Assembly: GCA_050633625.1 (NCBI GenBank)
Contig: JBOEGW010000006.1
Coordinates: 186,001-250,000 of the forward strand
DNA from: JBOEGW01 sp050633625
GTDB taxonomy: Bacteria > Pseudomonadota > Alphaproteobacteria > Rhodobacterales > Rhodobacteraceae
DNA length: 64,000 nucleotides
Direction: 5' to 3'
Position 1 is the stretch's first letter. Every line of letters begins with the position of its first letter. The translations under genes were made by a program, and so were the position numbers. A model generated the notes under the pieces. The model was given only the letters and a program-made list of their open reading frames with translations, ran no database searches and was not told where the DNA came from. Positions 1 to 8,450 of the stretch are shown piece after piece.

Positions 1-619
1 CAAGATCATCAATCATCTGGCGCGCGAATTTGGCAAAGGCGGTTTGGTCGCTCAAAACGGCGTTCAAATCCTCAAGCGTGTCGCCGGCTTGGCCTTCAAT
101 ATAATCGCGCCACAGGTCCATGACTGTGTTGGCCCCATCTGGCAAATCGCGCCCGGTTGCCAAGTGGCGCACCAAATATCCGGCGGCCTCCGCCAAGGGC
201 GCATCCGCCTGATTTACAAGGCCCGGATAGCCTTTGCGCAGGGCTTCGTCGGCGATTTTGTGATCAATATTTGACGCCGTGCCGGGCATCGCGCGCGCAC
301 CAACCGCCTCGCAACGCGCGGTTTCCATCGCGTCATAAAGGGCGCGGGCCATATCGCCGGGCGGCATATAGCGCGCATGGGTGGTTGGCTCATGAAACTT
401 GTGACGCAGCGCCAAAGCATCCGCCGTGCCACGCGCCAACAAGACTTCATCGCGCGTCATGCGGCGGCTGACTTGCGGCAAGCGCACCATTTCGCCGGAT
501 TGTCCTGAGGGATCGACGGTATATGTCACGTTCAACTCAGGGGCGTCCGCCATGACTTTGGTGGCTTCAGCGAGCGCTTTTTTGAACGGATCGGCGGGGT
601 TGTCGCTTGGTTTTTGCAT
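1..619 (-). CDS. cobT: Aerobic cobaltochelatase subunit CobT (partial, 3' end outside window)
   Basis: CobT works with CobN and the AAA+ protein CobS to insert cobalt into hydrogenobyrinate a,c-diamide in aerobic cobalamin synthesis. The minus-strand frame is open from the ATG at 619 to the window edge, giving 206 codons. It begins MQKPSDNPADPFKKALAEAT and continues with RMTRDEVLLARGTADALALR and a stretch typical of CobT N-termini. The acidic middle and the C-terminal von Willebrand-type domain lie outside the window. The partner cobS is on the same strand 2.6 kb away, which supports the call. The two genes are normally close together, so the intervening genes are noteworthy. Confidence 0.9.
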   Translation of the reverse strand, partial: MQKPSDNPADPFKKALAEATKVMADAPELNVTYTVDPSGQSGEMVRLPQVSRRMTRDEVLLARGTADALALRHKFHEPTTHARYMPPGDMARALYDAMETARCEAVGARAMPGTASNIDHKIADEALRKGYPGLVNQADAPLAEAAGYLVRHLATGRDLPDGANTVMDLWRDYIEGQAGDTLEDLNAVLSDQTAFAKFARQMIDDL

Positions 620-793
620 GGGGCATTTAAACCACTCCGGGCAGGCCGCGTCCAGCGGTGACGGTGGGGGAAAAGAGATTTGGCGCTGTGCTTTTTGGGT
701 GAGTTCATTGTGCGCACATGCGCAGAACTCTCAGTTGCGCCGGGGGGACTGCGCGTTCATTTGTAGGGAGAACAGTTTTTCAGGAGAAAACCA

Positions 794-1378
794 ATGACCA
801 AACCCAAAATTGCCGTGATCCTCAGCTCCACCCGTGATGCCCGTTTCGCTGACAAGCCCGTCGAGTGGCTGATGAGCAAAGCGAAAGCGCGCGACGACTT
901 CGATGTAGAACTCGTTGATCTGCGTGACTTTGATCTGCCCTTGTTTAACGAAATGGCCTCCAATGCGTTTATGCCGTCACAGGATCCGAATGTTGTGAAA
1001 TGGCAGGAAAAACTTGCTGAATTTGACGGCTACATTTTTCAGGTCGCGGAATTCAACCACTCGATCACTGGATCGCTGAAAAATGCCCTCGATCAAGCCT
1101 ATGTTGAGTGGGCGCATAAGCCGATGGGCTATCTTGGGTATGGTGGCGTCGGGGCTGCGCGGGCGATTGAACATTTGCGCACCATTGGTGTGGAGCTGCA
1201 AATGGTGCCTGTACGCAACGCCGTTCATATCGCAGCGGGCGGTTTCATGCAGGTGCATCCGATGGGGGCCAACGATGAGATGAGCGCGATTGAAGAGATG
1301 ATCGCCCCTTCCGCTGAAGCGATGTTTGATGATGTTGTTTGGTGGGCGAAAGCCACTATGGCTGCGCGCGCTGCTTAA
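794..1378 (+). CDS. NADPH-dependent FMN reductase family protein
   Basis: A 194-residue flavodoxin-fold oxidoreductase that probably binds FMN and uses NAD(P)H; the substrate is unknown. The N-terminus has the family's strand-loop IAVILSSTRDARFADKP, which forms the flavin phosphate-binding loop. FQVAEFNHSITGSLKNALD matches the conserved YNxSxPGxLKNAlD motif of the NADPH-dependent FMN reductase family, and GYGGVGAARA is the later glycine-rich loop. An AGGAG ribosome-binding site lies 8 bases before the ATG. The gene runs opposite to cobT and cobS and ends at a clear terminator, so it is a single-gene unit. Confidence 0.88.
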   Translation: MTKPKIAVILSSTRDARFADKPVEWLMSKAKARDDFDVELVDLRDFDLPLFNEMASNAFMPSQDPNVVKWQEKLAEFDGYIFQVAEFNHSITGSLKNALDQAYVEWAHKPMGYLGYGGVGAARAIEHLRTIGVELQMVPVRNAVHIAAGGFMQVHPMGANDEMSAIEEMIAPSAEAMFDDVVWWAKATMAARAA

Positions 1379-1400
1379 TGTCTGGCGACAAGATGAGAGA

Positions 1401-1429
1401 AAGGCCCGCCATCCCAGCGGGCCTTTTTT
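1401..1429 (+). terminator. Rho-independent terminator of the FMN reductase gene
   Basis: A perfect 9-bp stem, AAGGCCCGC (1401-1409) with GCGGGCCTT (1417-1425), encloses a 7-base loop and is followed by a T run. It starts 22 bases after the stop codon. Confidence 0.9.
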
Positions 1430-1452
1430 GTATGTGAGTGGTGCAAATGTGT

Positions 1453-1836
1453 TTAGCCAAGCAAGAGCGCGCGGCAGGAGCCGATTTCGACCGATGCACG
1501 GGTTGCGGCCCATGTGGCGTCTGCGCTGTCGTCATTGAAACTCGCGCGGGCGAGCAACCGGGCTTGAGCGAATTTGGCTTCAATGCGCTTTGCTAGGGTT
1601 TCACGCGCGCGGGTTTTGGGCATTACGGCGTCCAAAAGCGCGATCATCGCGGCGCGGTCGGCAACGATGTCCTCTGCAGGCGCGCCGATCAGCCATTGAT
1701 GTTCCATATGCGCGGAGTAGCGGCCCGTGCATTGCGCAAAGGTGGTCACAAGGTCGGTGGCGCGCGCAGGCATCGCGCAACTCAGGCTCAGGATGAGAGC
1801 CGCACCATATGACCAGATAGTTCTCATACCGCACAT
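1453..1836 (-). CDS. Small secreted protein of unknown function
   Basis: 127 residues. The N-terminus is a signal peptide: a charged start, a hydrophobic stretch ALILSLSCAMPA, and a cleavage site after ARA. The mature part is about 100 residues, helix-rich, with two cysteines (CTGRY and GSCRALLLG). No family was recognised. An alternative ATG lies three codons in, at 1827. It sits between cobS and cobT with two other small exported proteins of similar size, suggesting a group of related periplasmic proteins, although sequence similarity between them is not obvious. Confidence 0.7.
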   Translation of the reverse strand: MCGMRTIWSYGAALILSLSCAMPARATDLVTTFAQCTGRYSAHMEHQWLIGAPAEDIVADRAAMIALLDAVMPKTRARETLAKRIEAKFAQARLLARASFNDDSADATWAATRASVEIGSCRALLLG

Positions 1837-1889
1837 AAATACAGCATGTACGTTAATTTTCCGCCAATCAAGTGGGCGTTCTAAAAACT

Positions 1890-2315
1890 TTAACCGCGCG
1901 CCTCGGCTTCAAGCTGGCGATACAGGTCGCGGCACACGATTTGTTCATCCAGCAACAGCAGGTCATCGCCGGAAATTGTGCCATGGGCGTCGAGGTTCTT
2001 TTTCATGCGAAATTGAAACGCCTGCGCCATGACTGTCGCGCGGGCATTGACGCTTTCGCGGTGGGTGTCGCGCAGCGGGCCTTCTTCTGGGGCGCGGGCG
2101 ATATTTGCTTTGTAAAACAGGGCCATCATGGATTTGTTCATGCGTTCTCGCCACTCTGGCGTGAGGGATGTGTCAACTTCCAGCTGCGCCGCCAGAAACG
2201 CGCCACAAGAGATCAAAACCCTGTCGCGGCCAATATCAAAACTGAGTGGATCTGCCGCGAAGACCGGAGGGGCGAGGGCGCCGAAAAAGGCCGCCGTGAG
2301 GATGATTTTGCGCAT
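1890..2315 (-). CDS. Small secreted protein of unknown function
   Basis: 141 residues with a clear signal peptide, MRKIILTAAFFGALAPPVFA, cleaved before ADPLSF. The mature protein is charged, mostly helical and has two cysteines (LISCGAF and QIVCRDL). Size and cysteine spacing resemble the neighbour at 1453-1836, so the two may be distant paralogues; this is an inference from length and layout only. An AGGAT ribosome-binding site precedes the ATG. Function unknown. Confidence 0.75.
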   Translation of the reverse strand: MRKIILTAAFFGALAPPVFAADPLSFDIGRDRVLISCGAFLAAQLEVDTSLTPEWRERMNKSMMALFYKANIARAPEEGPLRDTHRESVNARATVMAQAFQFRMKKNLDAHGTISGDDLLLLDEQIVCRDLYRQLEAEARG

Positions 2316-2450
2316 GTCCTATCCTTTCGAGAATAGGACCAGCCTAGCGAGACTTTGTGTCTTAACAAGGAAAAACGATGCAGCGCCGTGCCGCTTAGAG
2401 GGCAGACCCTTGGCCAGAGTGCCCGCGAGACCACCGAAGGGGATATGGCC

Positions 2451-2819
2451 CTAGGGGCACTGCGCCACCCTGCGAAACATGGAAAACTCACCCGCCGCCA
2501 TATCGCTTGGGTAGGGAAACAGCGCGTCCGCATAAAACACGTCACTATGCTCGGTATAGGCTGCCCCTTCCTCCCAGTGAGGGCGATACACGCCCTTTAC
2601 CAAGGTGGCTTTGACGCTCATCGGTCCCGCCTCCAAAATCCGCCAGCAGGTGCCTTTGAGGCCCTCAGGTGGCGTTGGGAGAAGGACGCCGTTTGTGCGG
2701 ACCATGCGGCTTGTGCCGTCCGGTTGGATCTCTTTGTGGATGTCTCCGCCGCTGATCGCGCGAAATGGCACAACCAGGTCACCGGGCTTGAGCGGGTTTG
2801 CCAGAGAAGCGCCTGCCAT
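2451..2819 (-). CDS. Hypothetical protein, probably exported; start uncertain
   Basis: 122 residues from the first ATG. The start MAGASLANPLKPGDLV looks like the end of a signal peptide. The in-frame DNA upstream of the ATG continues as a hydrophobic stretch (PLCTGALAGALCTL), but before the preceding stop it has no ATG, GTG or TTG. Removing one base of the G5 run at 2878-2882 would bring this stretch into frame with the ATG at 2886. The mature part has the pattern GTCWRILEAG and an aromatic-rich tail ending FRRVAQCP. No family recognised. The real start is unresolved; see findings. Confidence 0.6.
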   Translation of the reverse strand: MAGASLANPLKPGDLVVPFRAISGGDIHKEIQPDGTSRMVRTNGVLLPTPPEGLKGTCWRILEAGPMSVKATLVKGVYRPHWEEGAAYTEHSDVFYADALFPYPSDMAAGEFSMFRRVAQCP

Positions 2820-2868
2820 CAGAGTGCAGAGCGCGCCCGCAAGAGCGCCTGTGCAAAGGGGATGAGAC

Positions 2869-3267
2869 CTAGCGATAGGGGGCCATTTCCGGCGCGCGTT
2901 TCATCAACCGCGCACAGTGTTTCATGAGTTTTTCTTGCGCGGATTCGAGCGCTGGGTCTGTTGAGTAGAGCCAAGCCTTGATCTGAACTGTCAGCTTGGG
3001 GCGGCTTGCTGCGATCAGGCGATCGGCCTCGGCCTCGCTCATCCCGCGCGCAATCGCAAGGCGCCGGTACCCCTCAGCTTGCTTTTTCCACGCCTCAGAC
3101 ACATCCGCCGGATCACGCGTTTCGCGTTCAAAATCCCAATTGGCAAGGTCATGGGCAGCGCAGGTGGCGGCCAGCTTTGCCTCATCGCTTGCGGCAACAA
3201 GGGGCTGCGTGCTCAAGAGCGCTGTGGCCATCACCAGCGGGGCGAGGAGGCTGTGCGCTTTAACCAA
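2869..3267 (-). CDS. Small secreted protein of unknown function, overlapping cobS end
   Basis: 132 residues if translation starts at the TTG at 3267, inside the last codons of cobS (8-base overlap). This start gives a complete signal peptide, with a lysine and histidine, the core LLAPLVMATALL and an alanine-rich cleavage site. The open frame extends further upstream into cobS, but that part is only cobS in another frame. A shorter start at the ATG 3231 is possible. The mature part is helical, with cysteines in AATCAAHDL and MKHCARL. The overlap suggests translational coupling to cobS. Function unknown. Confidence 0.65.
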   Translation of the reverse strand: MVKAHSLLAPLVMATALLSTQPLVAASDEAKLAATCAAHDLANWDFERETRDPADVSEAWKKQAEGYRRLAIARGMSEAEADRLIAASRPKLTVQIKAWLYSTDPALESAQEKLMKHCARLMKRAPEMAPYR

Positions 3268-4231
3268 GCGACACGCTGGCCGCGGATTCCGGCAGCTCTT
3301 CGTCAAAGCAGCGTTGATAGAATTCGGCCACAGTTTGGCGCTCAAGCTCGTCGCATTTGTTGAGGAATGTCAGGCGGAAGGCATAGCCCACATCGCGGAA
3401 AATCTCGGCGTTCTGCGCCCAGGTGATCACTGTGCGTGGGCTCATCACTGTGGACAAATCCCCGTTCATGAAGGCGGTGCGCGTGAGGTCGGCCACTGTC
3501 ACCATTTGGCCCACGGTCTTGCGCCCGGCTTCGGTGTTGTAATGGGGTGATTTGGACAGAACAATCGCGCTTTCGGCGTCATGGCTGAGGTAGTTTAGCG
3601 TGGCCACAAGAGACCAGCGGTCCATCTGCGCTTGGTTGATTTGTTGGGTGCCGTGATACAGCCCTGTCGTGTCGCCAAGGCCCACGGTATTGGAGGTTGC
3701 AAACAGGCGGAAGGACGGGTGCGGGGTGATCACCTCGTTTTGGTCCAGCAGCGTCAGTTTGCCGTCATGCTCCAAGACACGTTGGATCACGAACATCACA
3801 TCCGCCCGGCCCGCATCGTATTCGTCAAACACGATTGCAGTCGGGTTTCGCAGCGCCCAAGGCAGAATTCCCTCTTGAAACTCAGTGACTTGCATGCCGT
3901 CCTTGAGCTTGATCGCGTCCTTGCCGATCAGGTCGATCCGGCTGATGTGACTGTCAAGGTTGACGCGCACAGAGGGCCAGTTGAGGCGGGCAGCGACTTG
4001 TTCGATATGGGTCGATTTACCAGTGCCGTGATAGCCTTGGATCATCACCCGGCGATTGCGCGAAAACCCGGCCAAGATGGCGAGCGTTGTATCCGCGTCG
4101 AACTTATATGTCGGGTCGACTTCGGGGACGCGGTCTGTTGCCTCGGCAAAGCCCTTCACACTCATGTCGGAATCGATGCCAAAGACTTCGCGGATCGAAA
4201 TGTCTTCGGTTGGCCGTGCGTTCGCTTCCAT
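3260..4231 (-). CDS. cobS: Aerobic cobaltochelatase subunit CobS (AAA+ ATPase)
   Basis: 323 residues, full length for CobS. As a MoxR-like AAA+ ATPase it forms a ring with CobT and drives ATP-dependent cobalt insertion by CobN. Walker A GYHGTGKS is at residues 66-73 and Walker B IVFDEYD at about 133-139. Sensor-region sequence LFATSNTVGLGD follows near 177-187. The N-terminal ISIREVFGIDSDMSVKGFAE is typical of CobS. It lies upstream of three secreted-protein genes and cobT on the same strand. No cobalamin riboswitch was recognised in the 288 bases before it. Confidence 0.96.
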   Translation of the reverse strand: MEANARPTEDISIREVFGIDSDMSVKGFAEATDRVPEVDPTYKFDADTTLAILAGFSRNRRVMIQGYHGTGKSTHIEQVAARLNWPSVRVNLDSHISRIDLIGKDAIKLKDGMQVTEFQEGILPWALRNPTAIVFDEYDAGRADVMFVIQRVLEHDGKLTLLDQNEVITPHPSFRLFATSNTVGLGDTTGLYHGTQQINQAQMDRWSLVATLNYLSHDAESAIVLSKSPHYNTEAGRKTVGQMVTVADLTRTAFMNGDLSTVMSPRTVITWAQNAEIFRDVGYAFRLTFLNKCDELERQTVAEFYQRCFDEELPESAASVSLG

Positions 4232-4519
4232 GAGTTTGTCCTTTCGTCACTACTGAAAGCTTCATCCCCGATTTGGCGCAGAGGTGCAAGAGCCGGGGGC
4301 GCAGATCGTCACGCAACACAGCGTCGTTTGGGGCCATGTGCGGGCTGTTCTTCTTTAAGGCGAGCCATGAGGCGCGCTATCGGGCGCGCGCAAAACTGTT
4401 CTCAAAACGGAAACGTCTGTTGCGCATTTGGCGTTTGCTAATGGGCGGGCTTTCTGTGACCCTTAACCGGCTGTTAATAGATCGCGCATTGCGATCGCAA
4501 TGGACTGGGGGGTCTATCA

Positions 4520-6442
4520 ATGGTTTTTATTCTTGCCCTTTTGGGCTTGGCGTTTGGTGCTGCCTTTGTGGCGACAACGTCTGATGACACGGTTACGGGC
4601 ACCGATGACGCCGACACTATCAACGCTGATAAGGGCGATGACATGGTGGATGGTGGCAATGGCGACGATTTCATCCAAAGTTTCTGGGGCGATGATGAGG
4701 TGCTTGGCGGCGCGGGCGCTGATTCCTTGATCGGGCATCAAGGCAACGACACAATTTCGGGCGGCGAAGGCGACGATACGATTTGGGGCAACGATGGTGA
4801 CGATGTGCTGGCGGGGGATGCTGGTGCGGATTGGATCGTCGGCGGTCAGGGCGATGACATCGTCACAGGCGGCGCGGGCGACGATCTGCTTGTCGGGCTT
4901 CAAGGCGCGGATCAATTGTCGGGCGGGGCTGGCCATGACGTTCTGTTTGGGCGCGAAGATGATGACAAATTGAGCGGCGGCGAGGGGGATGATTTCCTTG
5001 GTGGCGGCGGTGGCGCTGATACGCTTTCGGGTGATGCGGGAGATGACTTTTTGGATGGGGGCACGCGCGACGACCTGCTTGATGGGGGCGCGGGTGATGA
5101 CCTTCTCAAAGGCGGCGCGGGCGCTGACAACCTGCTTGGCGGTCTGGGCAATGATCTGATGTATACGGGCCTGCCGGGCCAAGACGCTGAGGGGGCTGTT
5201 GTGGCAGATGTTGCTGATGGTGGCGCGGATCATGATGTGCTTGTGGCACAAGGGCTTGCTACCTTTATCGGCGGGGCTGGCGCGGATGCCTTTATGGCTG
5301 AGGCTGGGGTGAGTGATGTCATCACAGTGACCGATTTTGAGCCGGGTTCTGATCAGATGTTTGTGCAGATTGATGAGGCATACGCTCTGCCAAATGAGAG
5401 CGCTGTGACTCTTACTGAAATACCGGGCGAAGACGATGCGGTTTCGACGCAGGTGAGCTTTACGATCTTGAATGAGGACGGCGAACAGGTTGAAGGGCCA
5501 GTGTTTTTGCTGGAAGGGATCGCGAAGGCGGCGGTTGATCCATCGGCTGTGGTGTTCACCCATGACAAGGCCAGCACGCTGGCGCAGGCTTGGCCGGGCG
5601 AGGCCCCTGAGGGGCCGGAAACCCCAGTTGATCCAGAGCCAGAAACTCCGGTTGACCCAGAGCCTGAAACGCCTGTTGACCCTGAGCCAGAAACGGATTG
5701 GGTGCTTGGCACCGATGAGGATGACACGCTGGAAGGCACCGCTGGGAAAGACCAGATTGATGGTGGTTTGGGCGATGATTCCATCATCGGGCTTGGCGGT
5801 GACGATGTGTTGATTGGCGGCGCAGGGGATGATTTCCTTGGGGGGCGCGGTGGCGCGGATACGCTTTCGGGTGGTGCTGGACAGGACTTCCTTGATGGCG
5901 GCACGCGCGATGACAGCCTTGATGGCGGTGAAGGGGATGACAAGCTCAAAGGGGGCGCAGGCGCGGATGTAATCCTTGGGGGTGCTGGCTCTGATCTGAT
6001 CTACACCGAAACAGCTGGCGAAGACGAAGACGGAGCACCTTTGGCGGATGTGGCCGATGGGGGCGCGGGGGATGATATTCTTGCGGCTGCGGATTTGGCG
6101 ATTCTCACGGGCGGCGCGGATGCTGATGTGTTCATGGCCGAGGCCGGGGCTGTGGGCGTGATCACTGTGACGGATTTTGACCCTTCCGAGGATCAGCTTG
6201 TGGCGCAAATCGCTGAGGGGCTTGAGCTTCCGGACGCGGTGGATGTCGTTTTGACGGAACTAGCCGGCGAGGGCGGTGCGGTCTCAACGCAGGTGTCATT
6301 TGTGGTGATGGATGAGGACGGTGACACGCTGGACACGCCACTGTTTGTTCTGGAGGGCATAAGCGCGGACGCAGTGGACCCAACGGCGATGCTGTTTACC
6401 TATGCGAACGCGGCCTCCGTGGCGGCGGACTGGCGCGCTTAA
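4520..6442 (+). CDS. RTX-type calcium-binding repeat protein with internal duplication
   Basis: 640 residues, very acidic. A short hydrophobic N-terminus (residues 2-18, VFILALLGLAFGAAFVA) is followed by a long run of RTX nonapeptides (GGxGxDxLx; e.g. GGEGDDTIWGNDGDD), which bind calcium in a parallel beta roll. After about residue 215 comes a non-repetitive block with VITVTDFEPGSDQ and QVSFTILNEDGE. A proline-rich linker of three PETPVDPE repeats (about 368-393) is followed by a second RTX run and a second copy of the same block (VITVTDFDPSEDQ, QVSFVVMDEDGD). The hydrophobic N-terminus is unusual for type I secreted RTX proteins, which lack cleaved signals. Function unknown; surface or extracellular location inferred. 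Confidence 0.88.
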   Translation: MVFILALLGLAFGAAFVATTSDDTVTGTDDADTINADKGDDMVDGGNGDDFIQSFWGDDEVLGGAGADSLIGHQGNDTISGGEGDDTIWGNDGDDVLAGDAGADWIVGGQGDDIVTGGAGDDLLVGLQGADQLSGGAGHDVLFGREDDDKLSGGEGDDFLGGGGGADTLSGDAGDDFLDGGTRDDLLDGGAGDDLLKGGAGADNLLGGLGNDLMYTGLPGQDAEGAVVADVADGGADHDVLVAQGLATFIGGAGADAFMAEAGVSDVITVTDFEPGSDQMFVQIDEAYALPNESAVTLTEIPGEDDAVSTQVSFTILNEDGEQVEGPVFLLEGIAKAAVDPSAVVFTHDKASTLAQAWPGEAPEGPETPVDPEPETPVDPEPETPVDPEPETDWVLGTDEDDTLEGTAGKDQIDGGLGDDSIIGLGGDDVLIGGAGDDFLGGRGGADTLSGGAGQDFLDGGTRDDSLDGGEGDDKLKGGAGADVILGGAGSDLIYTETAGEDEDGAPLADVADGGAGDDILAAADLAILTGGADADVFMAEAGAVGVITVTDFDPSEDQLVAQIAEGLELPDAVDVVLTELAGEGGAVSTQVSFVVMDEDGDTLDTPLFVLEGISADAVDPTAMLFTYANAASVAADWRA

Positions 6443-6465
6443 GGCGGCCTAAACAATGTAAAAGG

Positions 6466-6497
6466 CGCGGCGGCAGAGCATTCTGTGGCCGCGTTTT
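6466..6497 (+). terminator. Terminator after the RTX gene
   Basis: CGCGGC (6466-6471) pairs with GCCGCG (6488-6493). Inside it CAGA pairs with TCTG around a GCAT loop, and a TTTT run follows. It lies 24 bases after the stop codon. Confidence 0.75.
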
Positions 6498-6563
6498 CGC
6501 GTGATGGCACTGGTCAATGCGGTTGTGGTTTGCTCATATCAACGCGTCCTTTTAGGAGATCAC

Positions 6564-7217
6564 ATGTTTCGATTATCACTGGTGCTTGCGCTGGGATTGC
6601 CCTGTTTTGCCATGGCTCAGGTGGCGCCGGATGCCGCTCAGCCCGCGAAACCCCCTATGGTCACAGCCCTGCCAGACTCCCAAGGCGTGCAAGACAGCCT
6701 ATCTGAGGCGCTGCGCGATCCGGCGAAGGTGGCTGTGCCTGCGCATATTCGCGCCCAGCTGCGCCTCGGCTCACAGGCGCCTTATGACAAGTTCGCGGCG
6801 ACATTTGACGCCATGGCCTCGCGCGGGGCGATCTTTATTGCTGGACCCGGCACCACACCCGCGATTGTCGCAGCGGCGGACCGGGCGCGGGTGTATCTTG
6901 GCTACTTGCAGTATGATCTCAATGGAGACGGCAGGGTTTTGCGCGCGGAATTTGATGATCATGCGGATGTGACATGGGGCACCGATTTGACCGAAGCGGA
7001 GCGCGCGATATTGCAGCGCGAATGGGAGGCGGCGGATCGGGATGGGAATGGGGCGGTGACGCTTGACGAGGTGCAAGCGGTGGCGTTGCGCATGACGCCC
7101 GTGCCCGATCAAGCGCCGCTCAGCGAGATTGCGCAGGCGATCATGGGGATGGATTTGGACAATGACAGTTTTATTCGTTGGGAAGAAGTTGAGGCGGTTT
7201 TGAAGGCCCAAGAGTAG
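6564..7217 (+). CDS. Secreted EF-hand calcium-binding protein
   Basis: 217 residues. The chosen ATG follows TTTAGGAGATCAC and starts a good signal peptide, MFRLSLVLALGLPCFAMA. The C-terminal half has three EF-hand loops: DLNGDGRVLRAE (118-129), DRDGNGAVTLDE (158-169) and DLDNDSFIRWEE (197-208). All three carry the usual acidic residues at positions 1, 3, 5 and 12 or close variants. Likely a periplasmic calcium-binding protein. It follows the RTX calcium-binding protein but has its own ribosome-binding site and a terminator in between. Confidence 0.85.
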   Translation: MFRLSLVLALGLPCFAMAQVAPDAAQPAKPPMVTALPDSQGVQDSLSEALRDPAKVAVPAHIRAQLRLGSQAPYDKFAATFDAMASRGAIFIAGPGTTPAIVAAADRARVYLGYLQYDLNGDGRVLRAEFDDHADVTWGTDLTEAERAILQREWEAADRDGNGAVTLDEVQAVALRMTPVPDQAPLSEIAQAIMGMDLDNDSFIRWEEVEAVLKAQE

Positions 7218-7230
7218 GGCCTGTGGCGCG

Positions 7231-7272
7231 CGCCGGAGCCTCCGGCGGAGGTATTTTTGAACCAAAGAAGCC
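7231..7272 (+). repeat. Intergenic hairpin-core repeat, copy A
   Basis: A GCCGGA-GCC-TCCGGC hairpin is followed by GGAGGTATTTTTGAACCAAAGAAG, of which the core is AGGTATTTTTGAACCAAAG. It lies just after the EF-hand gene and reads in the same direction. Related copies occur at 32396, 36357, 43351, 45080, 51571 and 51751. Confidence 0.75.
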
Positions 7273-7289
7273 GGGGCTTGGCGCGTCAA

Positions 7290-7505
7290 TCAGGGGGTGG
7301 CGCGGGCGTGCCATTTGCGAAGGGCTATGAGTGCCCAGATGCCTTCGGCCAGCATGAAGGGGTAGGAGCCAATCATATAGGCGTAGGATGAGGCGGCGGC
7401 GCAAGCGGCGGCAAAGCCCAAGGTCATGACGCGCGCGTGATCCTCAAGGGCGTAGAAGATCACCATGGCGGTGACGCTGAGAAGACCCCAGTATTCGATT
7501 GTCAT
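7290..7505 (-). CDS. Small membrane protein of unknown function
   Basis: 71 residues. The ATG at 7505 is preceded by GGAGG at good spacing, so the longer open frame upstream is not used. Hydrophobic stretches YWGLLSVTAMVIFYAL, VMTLGFAAACAAASSYAYMI and MLAEGIWALIAL suggest three short membrane helices, with a basic C-terminus (RKWHARATP). No known family identified. It follows the NmrA-type gene on the same strand with 62 bases between. Confidence 0.7.
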   Translation of the reverse strand: MTIEYWGLLSVTAMVIFYALEDHARVMTLGFAAACAAASSYAYMIGSYPFMLAEGIWALIALRKWHARATP

Positions 7506-7567
7506 TGGATTGCCTCCGTTTGGTTTGCTGGTGCAGAGCGGCGCCCAGCTGCGTTTGGGAATTTGGC

Positions 7568-8440
7568 CTATTTGGCCGTGTGGCTGGCCGCATGTCTGGC
7601 CCGGTCTTGATCGATCTGGCGCAAGGCGACCCCGTTTCGTGCTGCCCATTCTTCGAGGGTTTCATAAGGTCGCCCCAACAGCGCGAGCGCATCGCCTTCC
7701 TTGATCTGAGATCTGCGCAACCGAGGCAAGGCATGGAGCAGGTACATGACAGCGACCAGACCCCAGCTCAGCCCGTTTTTGCGCGCGTCACGCAGATAGC
7801 CCAAGAGGGAGGCGGGCACATAGGTGAATTGAGTGCCCGCGACTGTGTTGATGATGGAGAGCGCCTGTGCGAACCCCAATCCACGTCCTGTTGCAACTGT
7901 GGTCGCGGGCGGAAGGGTCTCGCTCAGCAAGGCCGCCGCTGCCACCTGTGCAACATCGCGCACCGAGACCCAGTCCATGGCGAGCGCGCCGGCGGGCAGG
8001 TAGATTTGGCCGCTGCGCCGCAACTCAGGCGCAAGGGTCGTTGTGAGGTTTTCCATGAAATACGCGGGGCGAATGGCGCAGGTCTCAAAGCCCAACTCTT
8101 CAAGCACCGCTTCGATTTTTGCGTGTGGGAGATAGGCCCGCCTATCTGCGCCTTGAGTCGACAGGAACACAATGCGCGTGCGGCGCGAGAACCCCTCCAA
8201 GAACCGGCGAAAAACGCGCACATCGCTGAGCGCAGGGGGGCGCATGAGAAACACTGCGTCAAAATCGTTGTCCGAACATGGCCCTTGGGTGAGGTCCACT
8301 GTCAAAGTCTTGACGCCCGCGCCAAATGCTGCGGATTTGCTGTCGCGCACCCCGGCCACGACCTCGTGGCCTTGGTCCAAGACCTCAGACAGCACCGCCA
8401 TGCCCACGTTTCCTGTCGCTCCCAAGATCAACAGGCGCAT
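7568..8440 (-). CDS. NmrA-like NAD(P)-binding protein
   Basis: 290 residues. The N-terminus MRLLILGATGNVGMAVLSEV is a Rossmann fold with the GxxGxxG dinucleotide-binding motif typical of the atypical short-chain dehydrogenase NmrA/QorB group. Later segments IVFLSTQGAD, TCAIRPAYFMENL and MDWVSVRDVAQVAAAAL are the usual family blocks: substrate-pocket, post-strand and DVA motif. Members are redox sensors or quinone reductases; the substrate here is unknown. It lies 10 bases downstream of the J-domain gene, suggesting co-transcription. Confidence 0.88.
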   Translation of the reverse strand: MRLLILGATGNVGMAVLSEVLDQGHEVVAGVRDSKSAAFGAGVKTLTVDLTQGPCSDNDFDAVFLMRPPALSDVRVFRRFLEGFSRRTRIVFLSTQGADRRAYLPHAKIEAVLEELGFETCAIRPAYFMENLTTTLAPELRRSGQIYLPAGALAMDWVSVRDVAQVAAAALLSETLPPATTVATGRGLGFAQALSIINTVAGTQFTYVPASLLGYLRDARKNGLSWGLVAVMYLLHALPRLRRSQIKEGDALALLGRPYETLEEWAARNGVALRQIDQDRARHAASHTAK

Positions 8441-8450
8441 GGCGGTGTCC

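Noticed and set aside
3260..4520. Cobalamin riboswitch near cobS
   Set aside because: No B12-box-like sequence or suitable hairpin set recognised in the gap upstream of cobS.
4517..6208. 563-residue minus-strand open frame opposite the RTX gene
   Set aside because: It is the mirror of RTX repeats (periodic low-complexity protein), with no ribosome-binding site; the + strand frame has clear RTX motifs.
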